Program-made: the position numbers and the translations under genes | Part shown: piece after piece, positions 1 to 7,995 of the stretch | How positions within the stretch are numbered: the first letter of the stretch is position 1 | Layout of the letters: every line of letters begins with the position of its first letter | The notes under the pieces: generated by a model | What the model saw: the letters and a program-made list of their open reading frames with translations, nothing else | Told to the model about the DNA's origin: nothing | Databases searched by the model: none | Assembly: GCF_020551945.1 (NCBI RefSeq) | Contig: NZ_JAJBZH010000003.1 | Location: 124,001 to 188,000 of the forward strand | Reading direction: 5' to 3' | From: Cellulosimicrobium marinum | Lineage (GTDB): Bacteria > Actinomycetota > Actinomycetes > Actinomycetales > Cellulomonadaceae | DNA: 64,000 nucleotides

Positions 1-1
1 G

Positions 2-373
2 CGCGGGCGCACCCCGAAGCAGCCCTACTACATCGAGCCGGGCAGCGGCCGCACCGCCGCGTTCGCCGGGCTCTACGAGTTCTGGCGCGACCGGACGAAG
101 GCGGACGACGACCCCGACCGCTGGCTCGTGTCGACGACAGTCGTCACGACCGACGCCGCACCCTCCCTCGCCGAGATCCACGACCGGATGCCGCTCGTCC
201 TGCCGCCCGAGGCGTGGGACGCGTGGCTGGACCCCGCCGTCGACGCGAAGGGCGCCGCGGACCTGCTCGCTCTCGGCGGCCCGCACGAGGACGTGCCGAT
301 GCACGCACGCAAGGTCCCGACCCTCGTCAACGCCGTGACGAACGACGGCCCCGGCCTCCTCGCCGAGGTCTGA
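2..373 (+). CDS. SRAP-family (YedK/HMCES) protein, 3' part only
   Basis: This is the C-terminal 123 residues of an SOS-response-associated peptidase (SRAP) protein, which protects abasic sites in single-stranded DNA by forming a covalent crosslink. The visible part carries the family hallmarks: KQPYYI, the active-site glutamate in FAGLYEFW, and the catalytic histidine in IHDRMP, followed by the usual PEAWDAWLD helix. The N-terminal part with the crosslinking Cys2 lies outside the window, so completeness cannot be judged. The frame is open from base 2 and ends at a TGA. The gene is convergent with the adenylate cyclase gene. Confidence 0.85.
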   Translation, partial: RGRTPKQPYYIEPGSGRTAAFAGLYEFWRDRTKADDDPDRWLVSTTVVTTDAAPSLAEIHDRMPLVLPPEAWDAWLDPAVDAKGAADLLALGGPHEDVPMHARKVPTLVNAVTNDGPGLLAEV

Positions 374-390
374 GCCGCGCCCGTCCCCTC

Positions 391-419
391 GCCCGTCCCC
401 ACGTCCCGCCCGGACGGGC
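391..419. terminator. Hairpin between convergent genes
   Basis: An 8-bp perfect inverted repeat (GCCCGTCC at 391-398, GGACGGGC at 412-419) with a 13-nt loop lies between two convergent genes. There is no T tract on either side, which is common for actinobacterial terminators. Its function is inferred from position. Confidence 0.45.
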
Positions 420-440
420 AGCCGCGCCTCGACCGCACGG

Positions 441-1511
441 TCAGCCGCGATAGGCCCACTGGAGACGGACGGGCTCGATCGTGCCGAGCCCCTGGACCTC
501 GCGCTCGGGCTGCGCGGTGAGCGCGAACCGGGGGTCGCGGGCGAGCACCCCCGCGGTCTCCCGGTCGACGAGCACCGTCGTCGGGTCGGCGATGTCGACA
601 AGCCGTGCGGCGAGGTTCACGCTCGGGCCGAACACGTCGCCGAACCGGGACAGCACCCTGCCCCACACGAGGCTTACCCGCACCGGGGGCACGTCGATCG
701 CCTCCGCGCGCCGGCCCGCCTCCGCGAGCCCGAGCGCCACCCGGGCGCCCGTCGCCGCGTCGTCCGCGACGTAGAGCACGGCGTCGCCGATGGTCTTGAC
801 GACCCGCCCACCGGCGGCGGTGATGATGTCGCGCGCGCTCGTCTCGAAGAGCTGGACGAACTCGGCGAGCTCGCCCGACCCGAGCCCGCGCGTGCGCTGG
901 GTGAAGGCGACGATGTCCGCGAAGCCGACCGCGCGCGGCAGGGGCAGCTCGTGGTCGTCGACCGCGGCCGTGCGCGCCTGGGAGAACTCCACGGCGAACC
1001 GGCCCGCGACGGCCGCGAGCTGGCGGCGCCACGCGTGCAGGAGCTGCTGCTCCAGGACGGGGGCGAGGTCGGGCAGGCGGTCCAGGACGAGCAGGCGGGC
1101 GCTCGTGTCGTCGAGGTCGAACCGACGCGTCACGTGCTCGACGAGGGCCTCCACCTGCCACAGCACGAGCCGCTCGGTCGTGTGCCCGGTCGAGCGGATG
1201 AGCGTCGTCAGCGCGCGCTCGTCGAGCTCCTCCCCCTCCGCGAACGCGAACACCTCCGCGAGCGTCCGCGCGTCCTGCTCGGTGAAGGCGTGCTCGTCGG
1301 TGACAGGAAGGCCGAGGGCCTGCCAGTAGGCGCGCACGCGCTCCTCGTCGGCGCCGGCGCGGTGGGCGAGGCGTTCCAGGGTGAGGCTGGGCGGACCGCC
1401 GAGCAGCGCCTCGTCGAGGGCCGCCTCGGGTGCGGGGCCGGGGTCGTCGCCGGGGTGCTCACCCACCGGTCCGGCGTCGGTCCGGTCCAGGGCGTCGTTC
1501 TCCTCGGGCAC
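441..1511 (-). CDS. Class III adenylate/guanylate cyclase
   Basis: This 356-residue soluble protein has a C-terminal class III nucleotidyl cyclase domain from about residue 190 and probably makes cAMP from ATP. The first metal-binding Asp is in VGFADIVAFT and the second in KTIGDAVLYV, where the Lys fits ATP specificity. DVFGPSVNLAARL supplies the transition-state Asn and Arg. The N-terminal half is helical with no membrane segment, resembling the regulatory domains of actinobacterial cyclases such as Rv1264; that comparison is from memory. The GTG start sits six bases after TAGGAT, so the mRNA is probably leaderless. The first three bases of that hexamer are also the stop codon of birA. Two CRP-like sites elsewhere in the window make a cAMP role plausible. 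Confidence 0.9.
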   Translation of the reverse strand: MPEENDALDRTDAGPVGEHPGDDPGPAPEAALDEALLGGPPSLTLERLAHRAGADEERVRAYWQALGLPVTDEHAFTEQDARTLAEVFAFAEGEELDERALTTLIRSTGHTTERLVLWQVEALVEHVTRRFDLDDTSARLLVLDRLPDLAPVLEQQLLHAWRRQLAAVAGRFAVEFSQARTAAVDDHELPLPRAVGFADIVAFTQRTRGLGSGELAEFVQLFETSARDIITAAGGRVVKTIGDAVLYVADDAATGARVALGLAEAGRRAEAIDVPPVRVSLVWGRVLSRFGDVFGPSVNLAARLVDIADPTTVLVDRETAGVLARDPRFALTAQPEREVQGLGTIEPVRLQWAYRG

Positions 1512-1523
1512 CCCGTGATCCTA
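1512..1523 (-). promoter_or_regulatory. Leaderless promoter of the cyclase gene
   Basis: TAGGAT (1523-1518 on the minus strand) is followed by six bases and then the GTG start. This matches the TANNNT, six or seven bases, start codon pattern of actinobacterial leaderless genes. The hexamer overlaps the birA stop codon. Confidence 0.55.
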
Positions 1524-2372
1524 CGTCCCCCCGCCGGGACGCAGGTGGTGCACGTCGCCGCTGTGCTGGACGCTCGTGGTGCCGTCGTCGTGCCGCACGA
1601 CCAGCCCGCCGTCGGGGGCGATGCCGGTCGCGGTGCCGGTGAGGGCGTCGCCCGCGACGCGCTCGACCCGCACGCGGGTGCCGAGGGTGGCGCAGACGCG
1701 GTCCAGGTCGGCGGCGAGACCGGCGGCGTGCGCGTCCCCGTCGGCGTCCTGCCAGCGCACGAGGACGGCGTGGAAGGCCTCCTCGAGGGCGACGAGCAGC
1801 ACCTCCCGGTCGGTCGTCGCGGCCCCGGCGAGCGCGAGGGAGGTGGCGGTGGGCACGGGCAGCTCGTCCGCGCTCTGGGAGACGTTGAGGCCGACGCCGA
1901 CGACGACGCCGCCGTCGGGAAGGACCTCGGCGAGGATGCCGGCGACCTTGCGCGGGGCGCCGTCGGAGGGGTCGGGGACGAGCACGTCGTTGGGCCACTT
2001 GACGACGGCGTCGACGCCCGCCGTGGCGCGCAGGGCGTGCACGGTGGCCAGCCCGGCGAGGAGCGGCAGCCAGCTCAGCGCAGTGCGGGGGGCGTCGGGG
2101 CGCAGCAGCAGCGACCCGAGCAGCGCGGCGCGCGGCGGCGTCTCCCAGGTGCGGCCGAGGCGGCCGCGGCCCGCGGCCTGGTGCTCGGTGACGAGCAGCG
2201 CGGGAGCGGGCCACGCGTCGGGGTCGGCCGCCGCGGCGCGGGCGAGCTCGGCGTTGGTGGAGCCCGACTCCTCGACGACCTCGAGGCGGGCGAGCGGCCC
2301 GGCGGGCTGCACGAGCAGGTCGCGCAGGAAGCCCGGGCGCAGCGCGGGTCGGCCGGTCTCGTCGTTCGCCAT
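1521..2372 (-). CDS. birA: Biotin--[acetyl-CoA-carboxylase] ligase
   Basis: A 283-residue biotin protein ligase that makes biotinyl-5'-AMP and transfers biotin to the BCCP lysine of acyl-CoA carboxylase. Visible motifs are SGSTN, the biotinyl-AMP loop [27 protein letters not shown] and GVGLNV, followed by the small C-terminal beta domain. There is no N-terminal helix-turn-helix, so this is a class I ligase without the E. coli repressor function. The ATG at 2372 has a GGAGGA ribosome site and gives normal length. The gene is divergent from accD, whose product's partner subunit it activates. Confidence 0.93.
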   Translation of the reverse strand: MANDETGRPALRPGFLRDLLVQPAGPLARLEVVEESGSTNAELARAAAADPDAWPAPALLVTEHQAAGRGRLGRTWETPPRAALLGSLLLRPDAPRTALSWLPLLAGLATVHALRATAGVDAVVKWPNDVLVPDPSDGAPRKVAGILAEVLPDGGVVVGVGLNVSQSADELPVPTATSLALAGAATTDREVLLVALEEAFHAVLVRWQDADGDAHAAGLAADLDRVCATLGTRVRVERVAGDALTGTATGIAPDGGLVVRHDDGTTSVQHSGDVHHLRPGGGT

Positions 2373-2420
2373 CGGGCCATCCTCCCCCACGTGCCGGGGC
2401 GCGCAGCGGAGGGCCGCGGG

Positions 2421-2442
2421 TTGTGGACACCCACCAACGCGG
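2421..2442 (+). promoter_or_regulatory. Split motif shared with the biotin carboxylase gene leader
   Basis: TTGTGG, three variable bases, CC, three variable bases, then CAACGCGG. The same layout, with every fixed base identical, recurs at 14853-14874 upstream of the biotin carboxylase gene. Here it lies between birA and accD, 63 bases before the accD start. A shared operator for carboxylase genes is inferred; the regulator is unknown. Confidence 0.5.
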
Positions 2443-2473
2443 GCCCGGGCGGTGCTGGTGCCCGCCGCATCGA

Positions 2474-2489
2474 GGTGGAGGCACCCACC
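2474..2489. promoter_or_regulatory. Inverted repeat next to the accD promoter
   Basis: GGTGG (2474-2478), six bases, CCACC (2485-2489), just upstream of the accD -10 hexamer. The right arm belongs to CACCCACCAAC, an 11-base word also present at 2428-2438 inside the shared motif. It could be an operator. Confidence 0.4.
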
Positions 2490-2492
2490 AAC

Positions 2493-2505
2493 TAGTCTCG
2501 ACCGT
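2493..2505 (+). promoter_or_regulatory. Leaderless promoter of accD
   Basis: TAGTCT at 2493-2498, then seven bases to the GTG at 2506. No Shine-Dalgarno sequence precedes the GTG, which supports a leaderless transcript. Confidence 0.55.
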
Positions 2506-4140
2506 GTGACCGAAGCCTCCACTGCCGCGACCCCCGCCCCGACCGCCGCCGACGGCACGACCCGCCTCACGGGGACGGCCGCGAAGCTCGCGGACCTCGA
2601 CCGCCGTCGCGCCGAGGCGACGACCGCGCCCGAGGAGGCTGCGCGCACCAAGCAGCACGCGCGCGGCAAGAAGACGGCCCGCGAGCGCATCGAGCTCCTC
2701 CTCGACGAGGGGAGCTTCGTCGAGCTCGACGCGTTCGCGAAGCACCGCTCGCACAACTTCGGGCTGGAGAAGAAGCGGCTCGCGGGCGACGGTGTCGTCG
2801 TCGGACACGGCACGATCGACGGCCGCCAGGTGTGCGTGTACAGCCAGGACTTCACGGCGTTCGGCGGGAGCCTCGGCGAGGTGCACGGCCAGAAGATCAC
2901 GAAGGTGCAGGACCTCGCGCTGCGTACGGGGGTGCCGCTGATCGGCATCTCGGACGGCGGCGGGGCGCGCATCCAGGAGGGCGTCGCGGCGCTGACGCAG
3001 TTCGCGGAGATCTTCCGGCGCAACGTCGCGGCGTCGGGCGTGGTCCCGCAGATCTCGCTCATCCTCGGGCCGAGCGCGGGCGGGGCGGTGTACTCCCCCG
3101 CGCTGACGGACTTCATCGTCATGGCGGACCAGACGTCGAACATGTTCATCACCGGCCCGGACGTGATCCGCGCGGTGACCGGCGAGGACGTCGGGTTCGA
3201 GGAGCTGGGCGGCGCGCTCACGCACAACGAGCGCTCCGGCGTCGCGCACTACATGGGCACCGACGAGGACGACGCGATCGACTACGTGCGCCACCTCGTG
3301 TCCTACCTGCCGCAGAACAACCTGTCGGACGCGCCGTCGTTCCCGCCCGAGGACACCGTGCTCGACGTGACGGACGCCGATGCCGAGCTCGACGCGCTGG
3401 TCCCCGACTCGGACTCCCAGCCGTACGACATGCGGACCGTGATCGAGCACGTGCTCGACGAGGGCGCGTTCCTCGAGGTGCAGCCGCTGTTCGCGAAGAA
3501 CGTCGTGGTCGGGTTCGGGCACGTCGAGGGGCAGTCGGTGGGCGTCGTGGCGAACCAGCCGCTGTCGATGGCCGGGACGCTCGACATCGACGCCGCGGAG
3601 AAGGCGGCCCGGTTCGTGCGCACGTGCGACGCGTTCAACATCCCGGTGCTCACGCTCGTCGACGTGCCGGGCTTCCTCCCGGGCGTCGACCAGGAGCACC
3701 AGGGCATCATCCGGCGCGGCGCCAAGCTCATTTACGCGTACGCGGAGGCCACGGTCCCGCTCGTCACCGTCATCACGCGCAAGGCGTACGGGGGCGCGTA
3801 CATCGTCATGGGCTCCAAGCAGCTCGGCGCGGACGTCAACCTCGCGTGGCCGACGGCGCAGGTCGCCGTCATGGGTGCCGGCGGCGCGGTGAACATCCTG
3901 CAGCGCGCCACGCTCAAGCGGGTCTCGGACGCGGGCGAGGACGTGGAGGCGGAGCGCGCCCGGCTCGTCGCCGAGTACGAGGACGCGATCGTCAACCCGT
4001 GGGACGCGGCCGAGCGCGGCTACGTCGACGCGGTGATCCGCCCGTCCGAGACGCGCGTGCAGGTGGTCCGGGCGCTGCGCGCGCTGCGCACCAAGCGCGC
4101 GAGCCTGCCCCCGAAGAAGCACGGCAACATCCCGCTGTGA
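2506..4140 (+). CDS. accD: Acyl-CoA carboxylase beta (carboxyltransferase) subunit
   Basis: This 544-residue carboxyltransferase moves CO2 from carboxybiotin to acetyl- or propionyl-CoA. Both crotonase-like halves are present. The N half has [25 protein letters not shown] and the oxyanion region [17 protein letters not shown]; the C half has FARNxVVGFG-like [32 protein letters not shown] and [13 protein letters not shown]. The C-terminal KKHGNIPL is typical of actinobacterial AccD/PccB. The partner biotin carboxylase gene is at 15016 and the epsilon subunit gene follows shortly. The subtype, AccD5-like (propionyl/acetyl) or otherwise, cannot be fixed by eye. The GTG start fits the leaderless promoter and leaves the usual variable Ala/Thr-rich N-terminus. 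Confidence 0.93.
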   Translation: MTEASTAATPAPTAADGTTRLTGTAAKLADLDRRRAEATTAPEEAARTKQHARGKKTARERIELLLDEGSFVELDAFAKHRSHNFGLEKKRLAGDGVVVGHGTIDGRQVCVYSQDFTAFGGSLGEVHGQKITKVQDLALRTGVPLIGISDGGGARIQEGVAALTQFAEIFRRNVAASGVVPQISLILGPSAGGAVYSPALTDFIVMADQTSNMFITGPDVIRAVTGEDVGFEELGGALTHNERSGVAHYMGTDEDDAIDYVRHLVSYLPQNNLSDAPSFPPEDTVLDVTDADAELDALVPDSDSQPYDMRTVIEHVLDEGAFLEVQPLFAKNVVVGFGHVEGQSVGVVANQPLSMAGTLDIDAAEKAARFVRTCDAFNIPVLTLVDVPGFLPGVDQEHQGIIRRGAKLIYAYAEATVPLVTVITRKAYGGAYIVMGSKQLGADVNLAWPTAQVAVMGAGGAVNILQRATLKRVSDAGEDVEAERARLVAEYEDAIVNPWDAAERGYVDAVIRPSETRVQVVRALRALRTKRASLPPKKHGNIPL

Positions 4141-4192
4141 ACGCACCGACCGCCGCGACCCGCGCTCGCACGACCACCGGGAGGGAGACCCG

Positions 4193-4735
4193 ATGAGCCA
4201 CGAGGACACCACCCACGGACCGACCCCGCTCGGCGCGGTCGACCCCGCCCCCATGCACGCCGCCGTCGACGCCCTGGCCGCGGCGCTGCACGAGTACGTC
4301 GAGGCGGCCGTGGGCGTGCGGGCCGAGTTCGGGGCCCACGAGGCGGACGAGGACCCGCGCATCCTCGCGCTGGAGGACCGCGTGGGGGCCCTCAACGCGG
4401 GCCTCTTCGACGCGCTGCACACGTCGCTCGGGATGCACCCCGACCTCACGTCGTCGGTGTGGGAGCCCGGGCCGGACGCGGGAGAGGCCACGGACCGCGG
4501 GGAGGAGGTCGACCAGGCCGCCGAGGAGTTCTACCTGGGGTTCGTCGTCGCACCGCCCGCCGGGACGACGGACGTCGGCCTGGACGACGTCGTCGGGCTC
4601 CTCGACGACGCGGGCTCGCAGGTCGTGGCCCGCCTCGTCGACTCCGGCTTCGACGTGGTGGAGTGGACCGCGTCCCGGGGCGACGCGTTCGACGACGAGG
4701 ACGAGGACGACGACGAGGACGGTGGGCACCGATGA
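4193..4735 (+). CDS. Unknown acidic protein between accD and accE
   Basis: A 180-residue strongly acidic soluble protein that I do not recognise. It has helical segments (DALAAALHEYVEAAVGVRAEF), no signal or membrane segment, and a C-terminal run rich in Asp and Glu (about residues 165-176). The ATG has a GGGAGG-type ribosome site, and the stop overlaps the accE start as ATGA, so it lies within the carboxylase operon and is probably translationally coupled to accE. In the mycobacterial arrangement I recall, accE directly follows accD, so this gene looks like an insertion. A link to the carboxylase is only suggested by position. Confidence 0.7.
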   Translation: MSHEDTTHGPTPLGAVDPAPMHAAVDALAAALHEYVEAAVGVRAEFGAHEADEDPRILALEDRVGALNAGLFDALHTSLGMHPDLTSSVWEPGPDAGEATDRGEEVDQAAEEFYLGFVVAPPAGTTDVGLDDVVGLLDDAGSQVVARLVDSGFDVVEWTASRGDAFDDEDEDDDEDGGHR

Positions 4736-4980
4736 CGGAGCCGGCGAGCGTGCGGGTGGTGCGCGGCGTGCCCGACGACGTCGAGGTCGCGGCGCTCGTC
4801 GCCGGCCTCGCCGCGGCGGCCGCTGCGCAGGGCCTGCCCGACGACGTCGCACCGGTCGAGGAGTGGAACAACCGCGTCCGGGGGCTGCGCGGGACCGGTG
4901 CGGGAGCGACCGCGAAGAGCTTCGGGGGCCGCGCAGGACGGCACAACGCCGACGCGTGGCGCTGGAGCCTGCGCTCGTGA
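4732..4980 (+). CDS. accE: Acyl-CoA carboxylase epsilon subunit
   Basis: An 82-residue protein of the actinobacterial acyl-CoA carboxylase epsilon family, which stabilises the carboxyltransferase/biotin carboxylase complex. The diagnostic N-terminal pattern is present (VRVVRGVPDDVEVAALVAGL, a short beta strand then a helix), as is a C-terminal Trp region (DAWRWSLRS). The family is about 65-180 residues long, so the size fits. It overlaps the preceding gene by ATGA and the following gene by GTGA, which points to one transcript from accD. Confidence 0.82.
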   Translation: MTEPASVRVVRGVPDDVEVAALVAGLAAAAAAQGLPDDVAPVEEWNNRVRGLRGTGAGATAKSFGGRAGRHNADAWRWSLRS

Positions 4981-5606
4981 GCGGCGGCCCGCGCGTCCGG
5001 CGCCTGCCCGTCCGCACGGTGCTCGTCGAGCTGCCCGGCGCGCCGGACGCCGTCGAGACCGACCCGACCGCGCTGCCCGCACCGCCGCGCCGTGCCGCGT
5101 GGCGGCGCTGGGGCTGGGCCGTCGCGTTCGTCCCGACGCTCGCCGCGATCGTCTACCAGCGCACCGCGCCCGGGCAGGGCTGGCCGGTGCCGTCGTGGGT
5201 CGTCGCCGCGACGACGGTCGGGCTCCTCGCGACCGCGCTGCTCGCGCTCGTGCGCTACCAGGACGACCGTGCCGCCGCGGCGGACACGCGGGGGCAGCGC
5301 GCGCTGCTCGACGCACCGGCCCGTGCCACGGGGACGTTCACGCCCACCGGCTCCGCGTCGCCCACCGACCAGGACGACGCCGCGCGCTCGCCGCTCTCCG
5401 GTCTCGTCACCCTGACCACCGCGGCGGGAGAGACGCTCGCGCGGCCGCTGCGCGTCGTCGTCCCGGACGGGGCCGCCGGCCCGCGCGCCGGCGACCCGCT
5501 CGCGGTGTGGCACGCCGCCACCGACCCCGACGCGACGGGCGTGCTGCTCGTGCGGTACGACCGGGGCTGGGCGGACGACCTGCTCTCCCGCGTCGCGCGC
5601 GACTGA
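4977..5606 (+). CDS. Predicted membrane protein, two helices near the N-terminus
   Basis: A 209-residue protein of unknown function. A short basic N-terminus is followed by two predicted membrane helices (about residues 38-54 and 66-86: WGWAVAFVPTLAAIVY and WVVAATTVGLLATALLALV). The rest is a soluble domain of about 120 residues with VTLTTAAGETLARPLRVVVPDG, an arrangement reminiscent of DUF3592-like proteins; that likeness is weak. The GTG start overlaps the accE stop as GTGA. It is the last gene before the accessory nonulosonate block. Confidence 0.7.
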   Translation: MSGGPRVRRLPVRTVLVELPGAPDAVETDPTALPAPPRRAAWRRWGWAVAFVPTLAAIVYQRTAPGQGWPVPSWVVAATTVGLLATALLALVRYQDDRAAAADTRGQRALLDAPARATGTFTPTGSASPTDQDDAARSPLSGLVTLTTAAGETLARPLRVVVPDGAAGPRAGDPLAVWHAATDPDATGVLLVRYDRGWADDLLSRVARD

Positions 5607-5680
5607 CGTCGCCACACGGGCGTCGTCGTCCGTTCACCCGTCGTTCCGCGGCTCCTGGCCCGTTCGTCGCCCACGCTGCG

Positions 5681-5693
5681 TAGCCTCCGGCGC
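5681..5693 (+). promoter_or_regulatory. Leaderless promoter of the GT2 gene
   Basis: TAGCCT at 5681-5686, seven bases, then ATG at 5694. No ribosome site is visible. Confidence 0.5.
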
Positions 5694-6827
5694 ATGAACG
5701 GTGTCCGTGCCGACCCGGGCGGCGTGGGCCCCGCCGACACCTCCGCCGTCGTCCGCGCGCCCACGACCCGCACGGACGCCCCCCGGCCGCTCCCCCGCCC
5801 TCGTGCGACCCCGCGCGAGACCCTGCGGGGGGTGAGCGTCGTCGCCGTGGTGCGCGACGAGGAGGCGTTCCTCGACGCGATGGTGCGCTCCGCCCTGCTG
5901 CAGGACTGGGAGGGCCGGCTCGAGGTGGTCCTCGCCGTCGGGCCCTCGCACGACGGCACCGCGGAGCTGGCCCACGCCTGGTCGCTGCGGGACCCCCGCG
6001 TCGTCGTCGTCGACAACCCCACGGGCGGCCGGTCGGACGGCCTCAACCGTGCCCTGGCGGCCGCGGACCCCCGCAACGACGTCGTCGTGCGCGTCGACGG
6101 CCACGCCGTCCTGCCCGTGACGTACGTGCGGCGGGCCGTGCGGACCCTGGAACGGACCGGCGCGGTGAACGTGGGCGGCATGATGATGCCCGTCGGCCTC
6201 ACCCCCACGCAGCGGGCCACGGCCCGTGCCATGAGCCACCCCGCCGGGATCGGTGCGGCCGCGTTCCACACGGGCGGGCAGGAGGGCGCGGTCGCGACCG
6301 TGTACCTCGGTGTGTTCCGTCGCGACGCCCTGGTCGCCGCGGGAGGCTACGACGAGAGCGTCGTGCGGGGCGAGGACTGGGAGCTGAACAAGCGCCTGCG
6401 CGAGCGCGGCGGGGTCGTCTGGTTCGACCCCGAGCTCCAGGTCGTCTACTACCCGCGCTCGACGTTCCGCGCGCTCGCCAAGCAGTTCTGGCGCACCGGG
6501 ATGTGGCGACGCGAGCTCGTGCGCCGCGACCACCGCAGCGCCGGCGTGCGCTACCTCGCCCCCCCTGCGCTCGTGCTCGGTCTCGCGCTGTCCGTCGTGG
6601 TCGGCGTGCTCGGTGCCGTGCTCGACGCGGGCTGGGTGCGCCTCGCGCTGCTCGTCCCGTCGTTCTACGCGGCGGCCGTGCTCGTCGCCTCGCTGCACGC
6701 GGGCGCCCGGGAGAGCGCGGCGACGCGGTGGCGGCTGCCCGCGGTCCTCGTCGTCATGCACCTGTGCTGGGGGGCGGGCTTCCTCCGGGGCGTCGACCGC
6801 CGTGCCCGCGCGGACCACCGGGCCTGA
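5694..6827 (+). CDS. Family 2 glycosyltransferase with C-terminal membrane helices
   Basis: A 377-residue GT-A fold glycosyltransferase resembling ExoA-type succinoglycan enzymes. The nucleotide-sugar domain begins at about residue 45 (VSVVAVVRDEEAFLDAMVRSALLQ). The usual metal-binding DXD is replaced by VRVDGH, and the acceptor-side ED motif is GEDWELNKRLRERGG. Two or three hydrophobic helices follow at about residues 285-360, so it probably works at the membrane on a surface polymer. It is convergent with the nonulosonate genes and overlaps the last of them tail to tail by 74 bases. Its substrate cannot be read from sequence; the context suggests a cell-wall glycan. Confidence 0.85.
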   Translation: MNGVRADPGGVGPADTSAVVRAPTTRTDAPRPLPRPRATPRETLRGVSVVAVVRDEEAFLDAMVRSALLQDWEGRLEVVLAVGPSHDGTAELAHAWSLRDPRVVVVDNPTGGRSDGLNRALAAADPRNDVVVRVDGHAVLPVTYVRRAVRTLERTGAVNVGGMMMPVGLTPTQRATARAMSHPAGIGAAAFHTGGQEGAVATVYLGVFRRDALVAAGGYDESVVRGEDWELNKRLRERGGVVWFDPELQVVYYPRSTFRALAKQFWRTGMWRRELVRRDHRSAGVRYLAPPALVLGLALSVVVGVLGAVLDAGWVRLALLVPSFYAAAVLVASLHAGARESAATRWRLPAVLVVMHLCWGAGFLRGVDRRARADHRA

Positions 6828-7995
6828 CGACGACGAGCGGGACAGCGCAGCGCAACCAGGACCGCACGTAGCGACGCCAGGACCGCGGCCGCACGGGACG
6901 CGGGTCGAGCCGTCCGGTGCGCACCGCCCGGGCGAGCCCGGCGACGACGTGCCCGAGCTCGCCCGGGTCGTCGTGCCCGTAGTTCCGCGCCCACCACACC
7001 GGGTCGGGAAGGCCGAGGTCGCCACGGACCACGGCGTCCAGCGGTCGCAGGAGCCCGCTGCCCGCGAACACGCCCGTGAGCATCGAGTCGTCGACGCCGA
7101 AGTCCTCCACCACCGCGACCGGCACCCCCGCGGCGACGGCCTCGAGCGCCGCGGTCGAGCTCACCGTGACCAGTCCCGCGCCCGGCCCGAGCCAGTCACC
7201 GAGCGGGCCCGCGACGAAGCGGACCTCGTCCGACCAGCCGCGCGCCGCCCGCTCCGCCTCCCACAGCGCCGGGTACGGGTGCTCCTCGGCGTGCGTCTGC
7301 CGCTCGCCCCCGACCGCGCGCAGCTTGACGACGACGTCGCGGTCCCGCCCGGCCCGGGCGAGAGCGTCGAGCACGCAGAGCCGGTCAGCACGCGTCGCGG
7401 GCACCTTGGCCTGCGCCGCGAACACGACACGCTCCACCGGGGGCGCTGCCCCCGGTTCCGGTGCCGGTGCCGCGGCGGGGCCGGGGCCGACCGGCACGAA
7501 CGGCAGGCGTTCGAGCGCGAGGACGGGGTGGAGGCCCTGGGTCGCGAAGGCCGCCTCGTACGCCTCGCGCTCCGTGTGGGAGTGGACCACGAACGCGTCG
7601 CTCGCGGCGCGGTAGCGGACGCCGAGCGACGTCGCGGGCAGCGCCATCCCCGGCAGGCCCGTCACGACGGCGGGCCGGGGACGCAGGCCCGCGACCGCAC
7701 GCACCACCAGCTCGACGACGGGGCCGGTCGCCGCGACGAGGACGACGTCGGGCGCTGCACGGCGCAGGTGGGCCCGCAGGCGGGCCACGTGCACCGACGC
7801 GACGTCGTCCGGGCGGAACGGCGTCCCCGCGAGCGCCGCCCCGACCTGTGCGGGGGACGGCTGGATGGGGTTGCGCAGGAGCACGATCCCGGCGGCGACG
7901 TCGTCCAGGGACGCGAGCGTGGCGGCGGCCCACTTGAGGTAGGAGTCGGAGTCGGCGACCGCCACCAGCCGCACGAAGCCGGTGCGCGACGTCAC
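6754..7995 (-). CDS. DUF6716-type putative glycosyltransferase
   Basis: A 413-residue protein with a GT-B-like layout: an N-terminal Rossmann-type half (VRLVAVADSDSYLKWAAATL, PDVVLVAATGP) and a C-terminal half with VSSTAALEAVAAGVPVAVVEDFGV, which resembles the nucleotide-binding end of GT-B transferases. I associate this family with actinobacterial sialic-acid clusters; the DUF6716 assignment is from memory. It is the last gene of a three-gene operon and its GTG start overlaps the upstream stop as GTGA. The C-terminus is basic and Gly/Pro-rich and is encoded antisense to the end of the GT2 gene. Confidence 0.7.
   Translation of the reverse strand: MTSRTGFVRLVAVADSDSYLKWAAATLASLDDVAAGIVLLRNPIQPSPAQVGAALAGTPFRPDDVASVHVARLRAHLRRAAPDVVLVAATGPVVELVVRAVAGLRPRPAVVTGLPGMALPATSLGVRYRAASDAFVVHSHTEREAYEAAFATQGLHPVLALERLPFVPVGPGPAAAPAPEPGAAPPVERVVFAAQAKVPATRADRLCVLDALARAGRDRDVVVKLRAVGGERQTHAEEHPYPALWEAERAARGWSDEVRFVAGPLGDWLGPGAGLVTVSSTAALEAVAAGVPVAVVEDFGVDDSMLTGVFAGSGLLRPLDAVVRGDLGLPDPVWWARNYGHDDPGELGHVVAGLARAVRTGRLDPRPVRPRSWRRYVRSWLRCAVPLVVVRPGGPRGHGGRRPGGSPPPSTGA

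Noticed and set aside
391-419. Riboswitch or tRNA-like fold between the first two genes
   Set aside because: Only a simple hairpin is visible; position between convergent genes fits a terminator better.
1459-4491. Long minus-strand frame across accD and birA
   Set aside because: Low-complexity composition and no recognisable motif; accD on the other strand is clearly real.
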